In this document: positions 1-8,344 of the stretch, piece by piece
Layout of the letters: the number at the start of each line of letters is the position of its first letter
How positions within the stretch are numbered: the first letter of the stretch is position 1
Source of the DNA: Pseudomonadales bacterium
GTDB taxonomy: Bacteria > Pseudomonadota > Gammaproteobacteria > Pseudomonadales > Pseudohongiellaceae
DNA: 64,000 nt
Reading direction: 5' to 3'
NCBI GenBank assembly: GCA_024234395.1
Contig: JACKOH010000003.1
Span: forward strand, 469,457-533,456
Program-made: the position numbers and the translations under genes
The notes under the pieces: generated by a model
Databases searched by the model: none
Told to the model about the DNA's origin: nothing
The model's input: the letters and a program-made list of their open reading frames with translations, nothing else

Positions 1-15
1 TCCTAGTTCCGGGAG

Positions 16-42
16 CCGGAGCCCCGGATATTGGGGCTCCGG
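16..42. repeat. GC-rich hairpin left of the IS element
   Basis: A perfect 10-bp inverted repeat (CCGGAGCCCC / GGGGCTCCGG) encloses a 7-base loop. There is no T-run, so it is not a clear intrinsic terminator. It lies 37 bases outside the left inverted repeat of the IS element. Confidence 0.5.
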
Positions 43-160
43 ACGACCCGCAGAGCAGTTCCATAATTAATCAGATGAAATGGACACCGCCCTCCCCAAA
101 TCGGCATCAAAGTGCCATAGTTGAAGCGTTACCCATCAACTAACAGAGAGGACGGTATCC

Positions 161-1201
161 ATGGACAAGATTAGCGTGATTGGTTTGGATTTGGCAAAGA
201 ATGTGTTTCAGGTACATGCGATTAGTGAGAATGGTAAGACCGTGCTGCGCAAGCGACTCTCTCGAAGCCAGGTGCGGAAGTTTTTCGCGAAGCTCCCACC
301 CTGCCTTATTGGCATGGAGGCGTGTGGCGGCTGTCATTACTGGAACAGGACGTTGAGCGGGTTAGGTCACCAGGTAGGAATGATGGCTCCGGCCTTTGTG
401 AAACCGTACCTGAAATCGAATAAGAATGACCGCAACGATGCTGAGGCGATCTGTGAAGCGGTACAACGGCCCTCGATGCGGTTCGTGCCCCTTAAAAGTC
501 CAGAACAACAGGCCGTCTTGCATCTGCACCACGCTCGGCAGCAACTGGTCAGTCAGCGCGTTGCCCTGAGTAACCATCTCCGTGCGGTCTTGGCGGAGTT
601 TGGCATTTGTCTTCCACAAGGCACGAACAGTATCTCGCAGCGGTTGGCTGGCATCTTGGAAGATGGGGAGAATGAGCTGCCGATGCTCACCAGGTATCTG
701 CTGGCAGAGCTTAAGGCAGAACATGATCAGTTGATAGATCGAGTAAAGCGCCTGGAGAGGCAGCTGAAGAGTTGGCACGAGAACAATGAGCGGAGTCAGC
801 GGCTGGAGACTATTCCTGGCATTGGCTTGCTCACTGCCTCTGCGCTCGCGGCGACTGTTGCCGATGGGGAGGGGTTTGGTAATGGACGGCAGCTTGCTGC
901 GTATCTGGGGTTGGTTCCTCGGCAGGCTTCATCTGGTGGCAAAGAGCGCTTGCTGGGGATCAGTAAGCGAGGTGATGGCTATTTGCGCAGTCTTTTGATC
1001 CATGGCGCCAGGGCGGTGATCCACCATGTGCGACGACGCCTGAAGAAGGGTTTACCAGGTGGCAATCCGTGGGTAGAACAGTTGCTGCAACGCTGCCATG
1101 TCAACGAGGTCGCTGTGGCGTTAGCCAATAAGATGGCGAGAATCGCCTGGGTATTGTTAACCAGGCAGGAAACCTATCGGTTAAGTCGGGGTAGTGCGTG
1201 A
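161..1201 (+). CDS. IS110-family DEDD transposase
   Basis: A 346-residue transposase of normal family length that recombines the IS through a Holliday-junction-like mechanism. The N-terminal RuvC-like DEDD domain shows Asp10 (IGLDLAK), Glu53 (GMEACGG), and Asp90 and Asp93 (KNDRNDAEA). A central helical linker runs to about residue 200. The C-terminal Transposase_20 domain carries the PGIG helix-hairpin-helix-like motif and a serine-containing SSGGKERLLGISKRGDG stretch, the region that holds the catalytic serine in characterised relatives. The ATG follows a purine-rich AGAGAGGA. No frameshift is visible. Confidence 0.93.
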   Translation: MDKISVIGLDLAKNVFQVHAISENGKTVLRKRLSRSQVRKFFAKLPPCLIGMEACGGCHYWNRTLSGLGHQVGMMAPAFVKPYLKSNKNDRNDAEAICEAVQRPSMRFVPLKSPEQQAVLHLHHARQQLVSQRVALSNHLRAVLAEFGICLPQGTNSISQRLAGILEDGENELPMLTRYLLAELKAEHDQLIDRVKRLERQLKSWHENNERSQRLETIPGIGLLTASALAATVADGEGFGNGRQLAAYLGLVPRQASSGGKERLLGISKRGDGYLRSLLIHGARAVIHHVRRRLKKGLPGGNPWVEQLLQRCHVNEVAVALANKMARIAWVLLTRQETYRLSRGSA

Positions 1202-1450
1202 ACACAGGTCTGAAATGCCCCTGAAATAACGAGTAACGGAGGTCATCCAACGATTGCATAAGTGAAGCTATGACGAAACAGGTCAGACCGCGACGGGTCA
1301 AACCCGAGGAACCTCTTGAGGTGATAACCTCTTTGATCAGATAGGGCCCCGTCGGCGAAGTTCATAGAGGCCAGGAGCAAAGATCCATAAACAGGCCGGA
1401 TGTAAGACTGCAATCGACCACTATTCGTCAATGGAATTCACTTGGCAAAC
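1202..1450 (+). ncRNA. Candidate bridge/seek RNA region of the IS1111 element
   Basis: 249 non-coding bases lie between the transposase stop codon and the right inverted repeat. IS110-family elements encode a structured guide RNA in a non-coding end, and in the IS1111 subgroup it lies downstream of the transposase. The length and position match. I did not fold it or identify the target- and donor-binding loops, so exact ends and strand are inferred. Confidence 0.5.
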
Positions 1451-1484
1451 GGGCGGTGTCCATGTAAGAGGTTCCTTAAATATA

Positions 1485-1515
1485 AACGGCGACAAGAGAT
1501 TGGCGCCGTTTTTTT
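1485..1515 (+). terminator. Intrinsic terminator right of the IS
   Basis: AACGGCG at 1485-1491 pairs with CGCCGTT at 1504-1510 around a 12-base loop and is followed directly by a T-run. No host gene lies between the IS and this hairpin, so it may have ended a + strand transcript whose gene now lies left of the IS. Confidence 0.65.
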
Positions 1516-1616
1516 ATGCAGGTTTTTCTTAACCAGGCCCATTGTTCAAGTGCATCGATTCGTGTAACTATTGACCGGGTCTGAAGCTCTCAATCATAAG
1601 AATAAAGGACTCCACT

Positions 1617-2111
1617 ATGCATCATTCAATCAAATGGGTAACCCTGCTGCCTGTTTTCCTGTGCGGCGTCGCGGTAATCCTGAACCTTCAACCTGCCAGT
1701 GCACAGAATAACCTGGAGGCGGTCAGGCAGCAGTTTGTGGGTAGTTACGAACTGATTGGCTTTGTGAGTATCGATGAGGACGGCCAGGAAGTGGATCGGG
1801 AGTACGTAGGCCGTATCATGTACGATGAATACGGCAATATGGCAGCTCAGGGCATGCCTGCGGATCTGCCTGACCGCGCCCGCGATGCCACGGAAAATGT
1901 TCAGGCCGGCTTTGCCTACTGGGGATCGGTGAGTTTTGACCTCGACCGCGGTATTGTTATCCACCATGTACAGGGTTCGCCAACACGCGGCAGCTGGCCC
2001 GGTTCGGACAACGTCCGGTATTTCGAACTGCGGGACGATCTGTTGATACTTTCAGTTAAAAACAGCGAAGGCCGTACCACTGCGAGATTGACCTGGAGAA
2101 AATTCAAGTAA
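1617..2111 (+). CDS. Exported lipocalin-like domain protein
   Basis: 164 residues. Residues 1 to about 29 form a signal peptide ending near ASAQ, followed by a single small beta-rich domain. The FVGSYELIGF start, the GRIMYDEYGNMAAQ strand and the LTWRKF end resemble the lipocalin-like (Lipocalin_5) family, which usually has W-x-L in the first motif. The ATG sits 7 bases after AAAGGA. Ligand and role cannot be read from sequence. It appears monocistronic, with a MITE-like element just downstream. Confidence 0.7.
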   Translation: MHHSIKWVTLLPVFLCGVAVILNLQPASAQNNLEAVRQQFVGSYELIGFVSIDEDGQEVDREYVGRIMYDEYGNMAAQGMPADLPDRARDATENVQAGFAYWGSVSFDLDRGIVIHHVQGSPTRGSWPGSDNVRYFELRDDLLILSVKNSEGRTTARLTWRKFK

Positions 2112-2120
2112 GCTCTAACG

Positions 2121-2256
2121 GCCCGTTGAAAACTCTCAGGTGAGCGCAAGACCAGGCAAAATCTGGCGAAAAAGCGTGGTTTACACGCCGTAAATGAGCA
2201 TTTTGAGCCAGATTATAACGCCAACTTATTGTGCCGGCTGAGGTTTTTCAACAGGC
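2121..2256. repeat. MITE-like element or IS remnant
   Basis: The ends are imperfect inverted repeats: GCCCGTTGAAAACTCTCAGG at 2121-2140 against the complement of GCTGAGGTTTTTCAACAGGC at 2237-2256. An inner pair AATCTGGC (2160-2167) / GCCAGATT (2207-2214) is nested inside. No open frame is visible, and it fills the space between two convergent genes. A decayed IS end is the alternative. Confidence 0.45.
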
Positions 2257-2260
2257 TTTG

Positions 2261-4393
2261 TTAGTTATTGTCCCCGAGAGAAAAGACCCACAGCGTCGCT
2301 CCGGCAGCCGGCAGATTGATACCTGCCGACTCACGCATGGTGCGGGTATGGATGCCCCCGGAGTTGGTGGCGACAGCAACGTACTGCCTACCGGAAGCCA
2401 GAAATGTCACCGGATAAGAATTGACAGCATTATCCAGGCGACGTTGCCACAATACCTGCCCACTGTCCTGATCGAGCGCCTTGAACCAGCGATCCACCGA
2501 ACCGATAAATAACAGGCCGCCGTCAGTGCTCAGGTTGGCGGCTGCCTGGGGACCGGGCTGGCGTACACCCCAGACTACATTTCGGGTATTCAGATCCACA
2601 GCACTGATAATGCCAAACATGCCTTCCGCGTCGGGATCGGGGTACTTCTGCCAGCGCTCCCCGGAACTGTCGTCGCGACAGGTATCGGAGAGCGGAATGT
2701 AGAGAATGTGCGTGTTCGGATTGAATGCCGTCGCCTGCATGTTGCGGGCACCCAGCCAGTCGGGACAGATTCCCGGCAGGGAATACTGGGTCAGCTTCGC
2801 ATCCAGTGCCGGCACTGCGCTGGGAAACAAAGTCTTGGTGCCGGTGCGGGGATCGATTTCGGCGACGACATTCTGCATATCGAGGTCGAAAGACCAGAGA
2901 TATTCGCCGGTGGCTGCATCCAGAGCGTCGAAGATCCCCAGTTTGCCACCGGTGACAACAACCTTGCGCATCACACCGTTTACCGGTAATTCCAGAATCT
3001 GCCGCTCATAGGCCCAGTCGTGATCCAGCTGGTCATTGGCTGCATGCTGGTAAAACCAGATCAGCTCTCCGGTATCGGCATCGAGCGCAACTGTGCTGTT
3101 GGTATACAGTGCGTCGTTATTATTGAGCTGATCTTCCGGCCCTTTGCGCAGACGCTCTGTATCATAGGTTGGTGCTGGCCCGAAGTACACCAGGTTCAGT
3201 TCCGGATCAAAACTGCCGGGTATCCAGACCGATCCTCCGGTGCGCTGTTCCAGTGTCAGACCGTTCCAGGTGTCACCACCCGGCTGACCGGGCCTGGCGA
3301 CTGTCCAGAATCGCCAGGCTTCCGTCCCGGTTGCCAGGTCGATGGCGAGAATGAAGTTGCCCCCTTCCACTGCCTGGCGTCCGGTCAGACCGATGATAGC
3401 CTTGCCATTGGCGATAACCGGTGCACTTTTGAACCAATGGCCATCCTCCCCGTTCAAGGCCACCTTGTGATCCCAGACCGGTCGACCATTGCGGGCATCC
3501 AGTGCGACCAGATGCATGTCCGATGTGGGAACGAGCAGCAGGTTACCGGAGATCGCCAGGCCCTTTTTGGAATCCGCTATGCGCCCCGGCTCCAGCTGCC
3601 GTTGCCAGCCCCACAGCAGTTCGCCGCTGGCGGCATCAAAAGCCTGCACCACGTCACCAAAACTGTAGCTGTACAGGATTCCGTTGCGTACCAGCGGAAC
3701 CATCATGTTGGCGCCTTCCGGCAGCGACCAGGCCCAGGCCAGTTGCAGAGATTTCACGTTGTCCCGGTTGATCTGTTGCAGAGGGCTGTGGCCCCAGGCA
3801 TTCAGGGTGCGTCGCCAGTTGAGCCAGTCTTCAGCGGGGGGATCCAGCAGTTCAGCCCCGGTAACCGGGGTGAACTTCGCCAGCAGTGGCGAGTCGGCAA
3901 GGGGTCCCCCGGTGTCATAACGTAATTGACTGGTCGTGACGCGAGGCAGATTACCCGGTTGAGCTGGTGGAAGTGCAATTCCGGTCAGTGCGCTCAGTTG
4001 TTCGGGTAGTGGGCCACCTCCGGCACTGATTCCATTCTGCCTCAATAGAAACGCCAGCAGTGCGGTATAGGTACTGTCACTCAGTGAGTCTTCAGCACCC
4101 GGTGGCATACGCCGCAGATTGTCGGCCAGGTCCGCCAGGGGCTGTCCAACCCAGCGTTCGGCAAAATAGGTACCGCTCAGTGCGGGAATCAGCGCCAGGC
4201 CCTGCAGAACATCGCCATGACAGGTGGCGCAAACTGCCATGTACGCCTCTTCACCCTGTTCGGCCTGTTGCGCTGTAAAGCCGGGAAATTGCGGTCCTGA
4301 ATCGGCAGCAAGTAATGGCGCGGAAACGGGCAGACCGATAACGATTAAGAACAGAACGCAGGCTCGCAATCTTGACAGTATTCCCGAGCTCAT
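2261..4393 (-). CDS. PQQ-dependent dehydrogenase with N-terminal cytochrome c domain
   Basis: A 710-residue periplasmic quinohemoprotein. After a signal peptide (about residues 1-30) comes a class I cytochrome c domain with heme motif CATCH at 55-59 and a likely axial Met96 (RRMPPG). From about residue 185 an eight-bladed PQQ propeller follows, with W-motifs such as ATGELIW-type repeats and a DHDWAYE segment where family members carry the catalytic Asp. I see no vicinal Cys-Cys pair, which many alcohol dehydrogenases of this fold have. In most quinohemoproteins the cytochrome is C-terminal, so the order here is reversed. Substrate unknown; an alcohol or sugar is plausible. No PQQ biosynthesis genes are in the window. 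Confidence 0.88.
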   Translation of the reverse strand: MSSGILSRLRACVLFLIVIGLPVSAPLLAADSGPQFPGFTAQQAEQGEEAYMAVCATCHGDVLQGLALIPALSGTYFAERWVGQPLADLADNLRRMPPGAEDSLSDSTYTALLAFLLRQNGISAGGGPLPEQLSALTGIALPPAQPGNLPRVTTSQLRYDTGGPLADSPLLAKFTPVTGAELLDPPAEDWLNWRRTLNAWGHSPLQQINRDNVKSLQLAWAWSLPEGANMMVPLVRNGILYSYSFGDVVQAFDAASGELLWGWQRQLEPGRIADSKKGLAISGNLLLVPTSDMHLVALDARNGRPVWDHKVALNGEDGHWFKSAPVIANGKAIIGLTGRQAVEGGNFILAIDLATGTEAWRFWTVARPGQPGGDTWNGLTLEQRTGGSVWIPGSFDPELNLVYFGPAPTYDTERLRKGPEDQLNNNDALYTNSTVALDADTGELIWFYQHAANDQLDHDWAYERQILELPVNGVMRKVVVTGGKLGIFDALDAATGEYLWSFDLDMQNVVAEIDPRTGTKTLFPSAVPALDAKLTQYSLPGICPDWLGARNMQATAFNPNTHILYIPLSDTCRDDSSGERWQKYPDPDAEGMFGIISAVDLNTRNVVWGVRQPGPQAAANLSTDGGLLFIGSVDRWFKALDQDSGQVLWQRRLDNAVNSYPVTFLASGRQYVAVATNSGGIHTRTMRESAGINLPAAGATLWVFSLGDNN

Positions 4394-4663
4394 GGCCCTG
4401 CTTACCTCTCTACCCTATTACTTTATTCTACATTCTACTTTTTATTCTGATTCTGCTTTCGTGCGTCTTTTCTTACGTCTCTTCTTACTTATCGTTCTTT
4501 TTAACCAGGCTTACTCAGGCTGTTTCGCGATTAGGTTCTTTTCGGCTTGCTAATTTTATCGGTACCAACGCCATGCCACGGCGCGGTGTCAGCCGCTCCG
4601 TCAGTTCAGTGGCCACAGCGATAACCTCTTAACGCCGCAGCCACTGTATTTATGCCGCCTGGA
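4394..4663. other. Gene-free leader with pyrimidine-rich tract
   Basis: Between the start of the PQQ dehydrogenase and the end of the next gene, roughly 4410-4510 is almost entirely C/T on the + strand (ATTCTACATTCTACT-like units), so the dehydrogenase mRNA leader would be purine-rich. No clear promoter hexamers or hairpin were identified. Confidence 0.5.
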
Positions 4664-5341
4664 TCAGTCGGTGGCGAAACAATAAAGCAGTCCGGCGCCG
4701 CCGACACTGACCAGGTTCTCCTGAGTGCATCCCGGGGTGCCATGAGCGGAGTTCCAGGGGGAGCCCGGGGTCATGAATGAATAACGGTCCGCGTGCCCCA
4801 CTCTGGCACTGCCCTCAGTATTGCTGGTCCAATTGTTACAGGTCTGGTCCTGGCCGGCGGGATAACCGGTGCCATCGATACGGGAACCGGTCAGGACATC
4901 ATGTTCCGAGAAATCCGGATCGCCGTCGATACGCGAGGCAAACTGGTTGCCGTTCTCGTCAAGCGTAAACTCCCAGTTGAAATTGGAATTATCGTAATGC
5001 AGGTTCTCCACACTGGTGGCCATGACCACCCCCCGGGAATTGGCCCAGGGTCCGGACCCGATCCGGTCGCGGGCATTCACCGCACCGGGGCCCTGGGTAC
5101 TCAGATAGGCTGCCCAGGTACGATGTCCGGCGCCGGCCGCAGTGGCCAGAGTCTGGCAGTGAGCATCGGCACCGGCTAGGCCACCGAGATTACCGCCGTC
5201 ACCGATGCCGACACTGGTAATGAAGAAACCCATTTCGGGCGGCTCTTCGTCCTGCTGCTGTGCCACCAGAGTCAATCCCGGTAGTGCCAGAACACCGACA
5301 GAAGTTAGCAATGCGGCAATGGCTTTCTTGTTATGCGTCAT
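4664..5341 (-). CDS. Exported lectin-like/endostatin-fold family protein
   Basis: 225 residues with a signal peptide (about 1-28, ending LVAQ). The mature protein starts MGFFITSVGIGDGGNLGGL, continues with ADAHCQTLA and VNARDRIGSGPW, and ends in a Cys-containing VSVGGAGLLYCFATD. This pattern matches a bacterial family resembling the C-type-lectin/endostatin fold (DUF1554-like), with conserved cysteines likely in disulfides. Function unknown. The assignment rests on recognised motifs, not a search. Confidence 0.6.
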   Translation of the reverse strand: MTHNKKAIAALLTSVGVLALPGLTLVAQQQDEEPPEMGFFITSVGIGDGGNLGGLAGADAHCQTLATAAGAGHRTWAAYLSTQGPGAVNARDRIGSGPWANSRGVVMATSVENLHYDNSNFNWEFTLDENGNQFASRIDGDPDFSEHDVLTGSRIDGTGYPAGQDQTCNNWTSNTEGSARVGHADRYSFMTPGSPWNSAHGTPGCTQENLVSVGGAGLLYCFATD

Positions 5342-5406
5342 GATTCCTGACCCCGCTACAATGAATGAAACCCGATTCTAGCAGCAGGATTTGACCGTTT
5401 CGCCAC

Positions 5407-6207
5407 CTATTGATCGGCATAATGCAGCAGTTCGACGCGCACACCGTCCGGGTCCTCGAAAAAGGCATAGCGTAAATTCTGGAACGGCCGCGAATCACTG
5501 ATCAGGGTAACCCCCATCTGCTGGAATTGGGAACTGGCCACCACCACGTCCTCCACCTCCCAGGCGAGATTGCGAACCGCGCGGTCTGCAGACGAAACGA
5601 CTTCATCATCGCCGGCAGGAGAAGCCAGCAACCAGACACCTTCGAAACGCAGGCCGTCCAGACGCCCCTTGAATGACTCCCTGACCCCACCCAGCTTGCT
5701 CTGGTACCAGTCCAGGGTTGCGGTCGGATCCGGGACGCGCAGGTGGATATGATGGAAATCCGGCCACTGGGGATCCTGCACCAGCTCGAACTTGACTCCC
5801 CAGGGGTCTTCCACATAGGCCATCGGGAAGAATCCCTCGATATTCCGCATGGGGCTCAAAACGGTGGCGCCGCTGTCCTCGAGCCTTGCCATTACCGCGG
5901 CCAGGTCAGGAAATGACAGACCAATATGGTCGATCACACTGCCGGTGCTGGGACGAATTTCGTCGGTGGGAATAAAACGGAAATAGGTGTCGCCAAAATA
6001 CACCAGGCCATCGCGTTCTTCACCATCAAGGTATTCGACATACCACTGCCGGGCGCCATCAGGATCGGTCACTGCGATGTGCAGATTGTCATACTTGACG
6101 GTATCAACCGCACCCTGTGCAGTTACCGACAACAGGAATCCGCAGCATAGGGCGACCAGCAGCAATACGACTTTGTAAAGTGGGGGTAGAGTGTTTGTTC
6201 GCTGCAT
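5407..6207 (-). CDS. Exported protein with two VOC (glyoxalase-like) domains
   Basis: 266 residues: signal peptide (about 1-32, ending AQGAV), then two vicinal-oxygen-chelate modules at about 36-150 and 152-264. Each has the expected His near its start (NLHIAV; HHIHLRV) and a Glu near its end (KFELVQ; RVELLHY), the usual metal-ligand positions. Most VOC proteins are cytoplasmic, so a signal sequence is unusual. Substrate unknown; dioxygenase, lyase and isomerase chemistries are all possible. An AGGAAAAG stretch precedes the ATG. Confidence 0.8.
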   Translation of the reverse strand: MQRTNTLPPLYKVVLLLVALCCGFLLSVTAQGAVDTVKYDNLHIAVTDPDGARQWYVEYLDGEERDGLVYFGDTYFRFIPTDEIRPSTGSVIDHIGLSFPDLAAVMARLEDSGATVLSPMRNIEGFFPMAYVEDPWGVKFELVQDPQWPDFHHIHLRVPDPTATLDWYQSKLGGVRESFKGRLDGLRFEGVWLLASPAGDDEVVSSADRAVRNLAWEVEDVVVASSQFQQMGVTLISDSRPFQNLRYAFFEDPDGVRVELLHYADQ

Positions 6208-6318
6208 TGTTCTTTTCCTCTTCTGTTATTTAATTGTTTTGTTTTTTTTGGAAGCAGTGATTCCAAGCAGGCAGAAAGGTCACTGGTGCAATCAGCGGGT
6301 AGCGTTAACCTCCGTCCG

Positions 6319-7074
6319 TCACAGCAGCGCCTTGACCGGCTGCTGGTTAAAATGAAATTCTTCCAGGTTTACATCGTCCAGTCCGATCTGATCGAACGGG
6401 TTCTCCAGGTCATCCTGTACGTTATAAAGGGAAATCAGGATAAATCCATGCACCGCGCTTAATATGTAGACTATCCAGGCCTCCCCTTCCTGCATGTCGA
6501 ATACCAGCGTGGGAACAAAGATAAACGGGAACATGTAGATAAAAACCAGACAGTAGGCGCGCAGACTGATCGGCGACCCGTGCGTACGTATCCCGATTGT
6601 ATTCTCCATGCTTTCCTCGATGTCCTTGAGGAAGCGGATGATTTTCATTGCCACACCACTAGAAATTACGTCCCGGTTCTGTTGTACCAGCTCGAATATT
6701 TCCGACAATCTGGCTCGCACCACGTCGGCTTCATAGCGCTGGCCCTGCAGGGCATCCAGAAACAGGCGTGAAATTCCCTGCAGACGCTCGGCCACGTACT
6801 CTTTCTTCTCATCATCCAGCTTCTCGATGAAAGAAAAGGACAGATAGACCGCGTTCAGGGAGGACTTGAACACACTCAGCAGCTTGATGATTTCATCGCG
6901 CCGGCGAAACGACTGGCGGATAGTAAAAACCAGGGGAAAGATAACCGCGATGCTGAACAGCGTGATATTGAGATCGTAACTGAAGTCGAACCTGATACAG
7001 AACCAGGCGATCAGCAGGCAGGTCAGCAGCACGCTGGCGGTCTTGTTGTTGATGATGGCGAGATACTTCTGCAC
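6319..7074 (-). CDS. Inner-membrane protein of unknown function (bestrophin-like ending)
   Basis: 251 residues from a GTG preceded by AGGA at good spacing. A longer frame opens only at a TTG (7239) and adds an unconvincing basic N-terminus. Two hydrophobic segments lie near the N-terminus (TASVLLTCLLIAWF; ITLFSIAVIFPLVF) and two near residues 180-230. Between them is a helical soluble part rich in Arg and Glu. The end, DLENPFDQIGLDDVNLEEF, recalls the ENPFG...D-D-L motif that closes bestrophin/UPF0187 channels, but the rest is not obviously bestrophin. Divergent from the next gene. Confidence 0.6.
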   Translation of the reverse strand: MQKYLAIINNKTASVLLTCLLIAWFCIRFDFSYDLNITLFSIAVIFPLVFTIRQSFRRRDEIIKLLSVFKSSLNAVYLSFSFIEKLDDEKKEYVAERLQGISRLFLDALQGQRYEADVVRARLSEIFELVQQNRDVISSGVAMKIIRFLKDIEESMENTIGIRTHGSPISLRAYCLVFIYMFPFIFVPTLVFDMQEGEAWIVYILSAVHGFILISLYNVQDDLENPFDQIGLDDVNLEEFHFNQQPVKALL

Positions 7075-7254
7075 GATATTATTTCCTGGCGACTTCTGGT
7101 TATTATTCTGATTACGCAGCCGGTCCTGCAGACCCGGGTCGGGAATCCCCGCCACCGGGGCCCACAATTGCTGTACCCGCCCGGAAAAGGATACACTCAA
7201 TCCGGTGTTGCGGAAAAGTCCATCAACTGCCGGCCACAACCACGGGGTCCAATC

Positions 7255-8319
7255 ATGATCCGAATCAGCCTCCTCGTATTACTGGGAATTGTACCGGGCA
7301 TAGTACCGGGGATAGTACCGATTATGCCGCTGCAGGCCGCGGAAACAGCTCCCTTGTTCCAGTCTCAGGAATCCCTGGATATCACGCTGAACGCTCCATT
7401 TGGAGATATCGACAATGAACGGGACAGGGAAGAGGAATATGAGGGATCGCTGAGCTATCTCGGGGCAGACGGTCAGCCGGTGCTGCTCGATGCCGGCTTT
7501 GAAGTCCGGGGTAACTACCGCCTGCGCAAGGATGTCTGCCGTTACTCACAACTCTGGCTGGACCTGAAACGGGGTCAGGTGCCCGGCACCCTGTTCGAGG
7601 GCCAGAATCGACTGAAGCTGGTTGTCCAGTGCCGGCCAGGTGACCGCTACGCCGATTATGTGGTGAAGGAATACCTGGCTTACCGGCTGTACAATGTGCT
7701 CTCTGAAACCAGCTTCAGGGTCCGGCTGGTTAACGTGACCTACAACTACAGCGACGACCCGGGGGAATCCCGTACTCATCAGGGACTGCTGATCGAACAC
7801 AAGGATACAGTTGCCGAATCAGCCGGAGCAGAACACGTCGAAGAAAACCGGGTCGGCATCAGCACACTGGATCCGGTCGCAGCCACACGGGTGGCCTTGT
7901 TCATGATGATGATCGGCAATACCGATTTCTCCCTGACGGCCGGGCCCGAAGACGACGAATGTTGTCATAATGCAAAACTGCTGAATCGTGAAGGCAGCCG
8001 GTACATTCCGATCCCCTATGATTTTGACGCCTCGGGATTTGTCAATGCCACCTATGCCGCCGACCCCAATCCGTCATTGGGAATCCGCAGCAATCGCACC
8101 AGGTTGTATCGGGGCTACTGCGTTCACAATGCCATGGTTGCGGAAGTGATACCCGAATTCAATGCCGCGCGGGAAACCTTCAATGAGCTGCTCAACGACC
8201 CCAGGCTGAGTTCCAACCGCGATCGCAGAAACAGCATCAGTTATCTTGACGATTTTTTTGAACTGATTAACGATCCCGACGAAGTACAGGACGAAATTCT
8301 TGACGACTGCCGCGACTAG
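7255..8319 (+). CDS. Exported protein of unknown function, CotH-like features
   Basis: 354 residues from the ATG that gives a clean signal peptide (MIRISLLVLLGIVPGIVPG, cut near LQAAE). The mature protein has an N-terminal beta region (VRGNYRLRKDVCRYSQLWLDL) followed by YVVKEYLAYRLYNVLSETSFRVRLVNVTY, then MMMIGNTDFSL and IPYDFDASGFVNATYA. These stretches are reminiscent of CotH-type atypical kinase folds, where an NxD and a downstream D coordinate metal, but this is tentative. The signal peptide contains a 12-base tandem repeat. The next gene follows 25 bases later. Confidence 0.6.
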   Translation: MIRISLLVLLGIVPGIVPGIVPIMPLQAAETAPLFQSQESLDITLNAPFGDIDNERDREEEYEGSLSYLGADGQPVLLDAGFEVRGNYRLRKDVCRYSQLWLDLKRGQVPGTLFEGQNRLKLVVQCRPGDRYADYVVKEYLAYRLYNVLSETSFRVRLVNVTYNYSDDPGESRTHQGLLIEHKDTVAESAGAEHVEENRVGISTLDPVAATRVALFMMMIGNTDFSLTAGPEDDECCHNAKLLNREGSRYIPIPYDFDASGFVNATYAADPNPSLGIRSNRTRLYRGYCVHNAMVAEVIPEFNAARETFNELLNDPRLSSNRDRRNSISYLDDFFELINDPDEVQDEILDDCRD

Positions 8320-8344
8320 TACCTGAGCGGACAGATACCTTGCC

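Larger units (their letters stand above)
80..1463 (+). mobile_element. IS110-family insertion sequence, IS1111 subgroup
   Basis: A perfect 13-bp inverted repeat, ATGGACACCGCCC at 80-92 and GGGCGGTGTCCAT at 1451-1463, brackets one transposase gene. Classical IS110 members lack inverted repeats, whereas IS1111-subgroup members carry short subterminal ones, so this arrangement fits IS1111. The left non-coding end is short (about 70 bases) and the right one long (249 bases). True tips may lie a few bases outside the repeats. No target duplication is expected in this family and none was identified. The element is intact and probably a recent arrival. Confidence 0.85.

Noticed and set aside
16..42. 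Hairpin taken as an intrinsic terminator
   Set aside because: No T-run follows on either strand, and the adjacent gene on the left is outside the window.
6319..7239. Longer version of the bestrophin-like protein starting at 7239
   Set aside because: That start is a TTG without ribosome-binding site; the GTG at 7074 has AGGA at good spacing and begins just before the first membrane helix.
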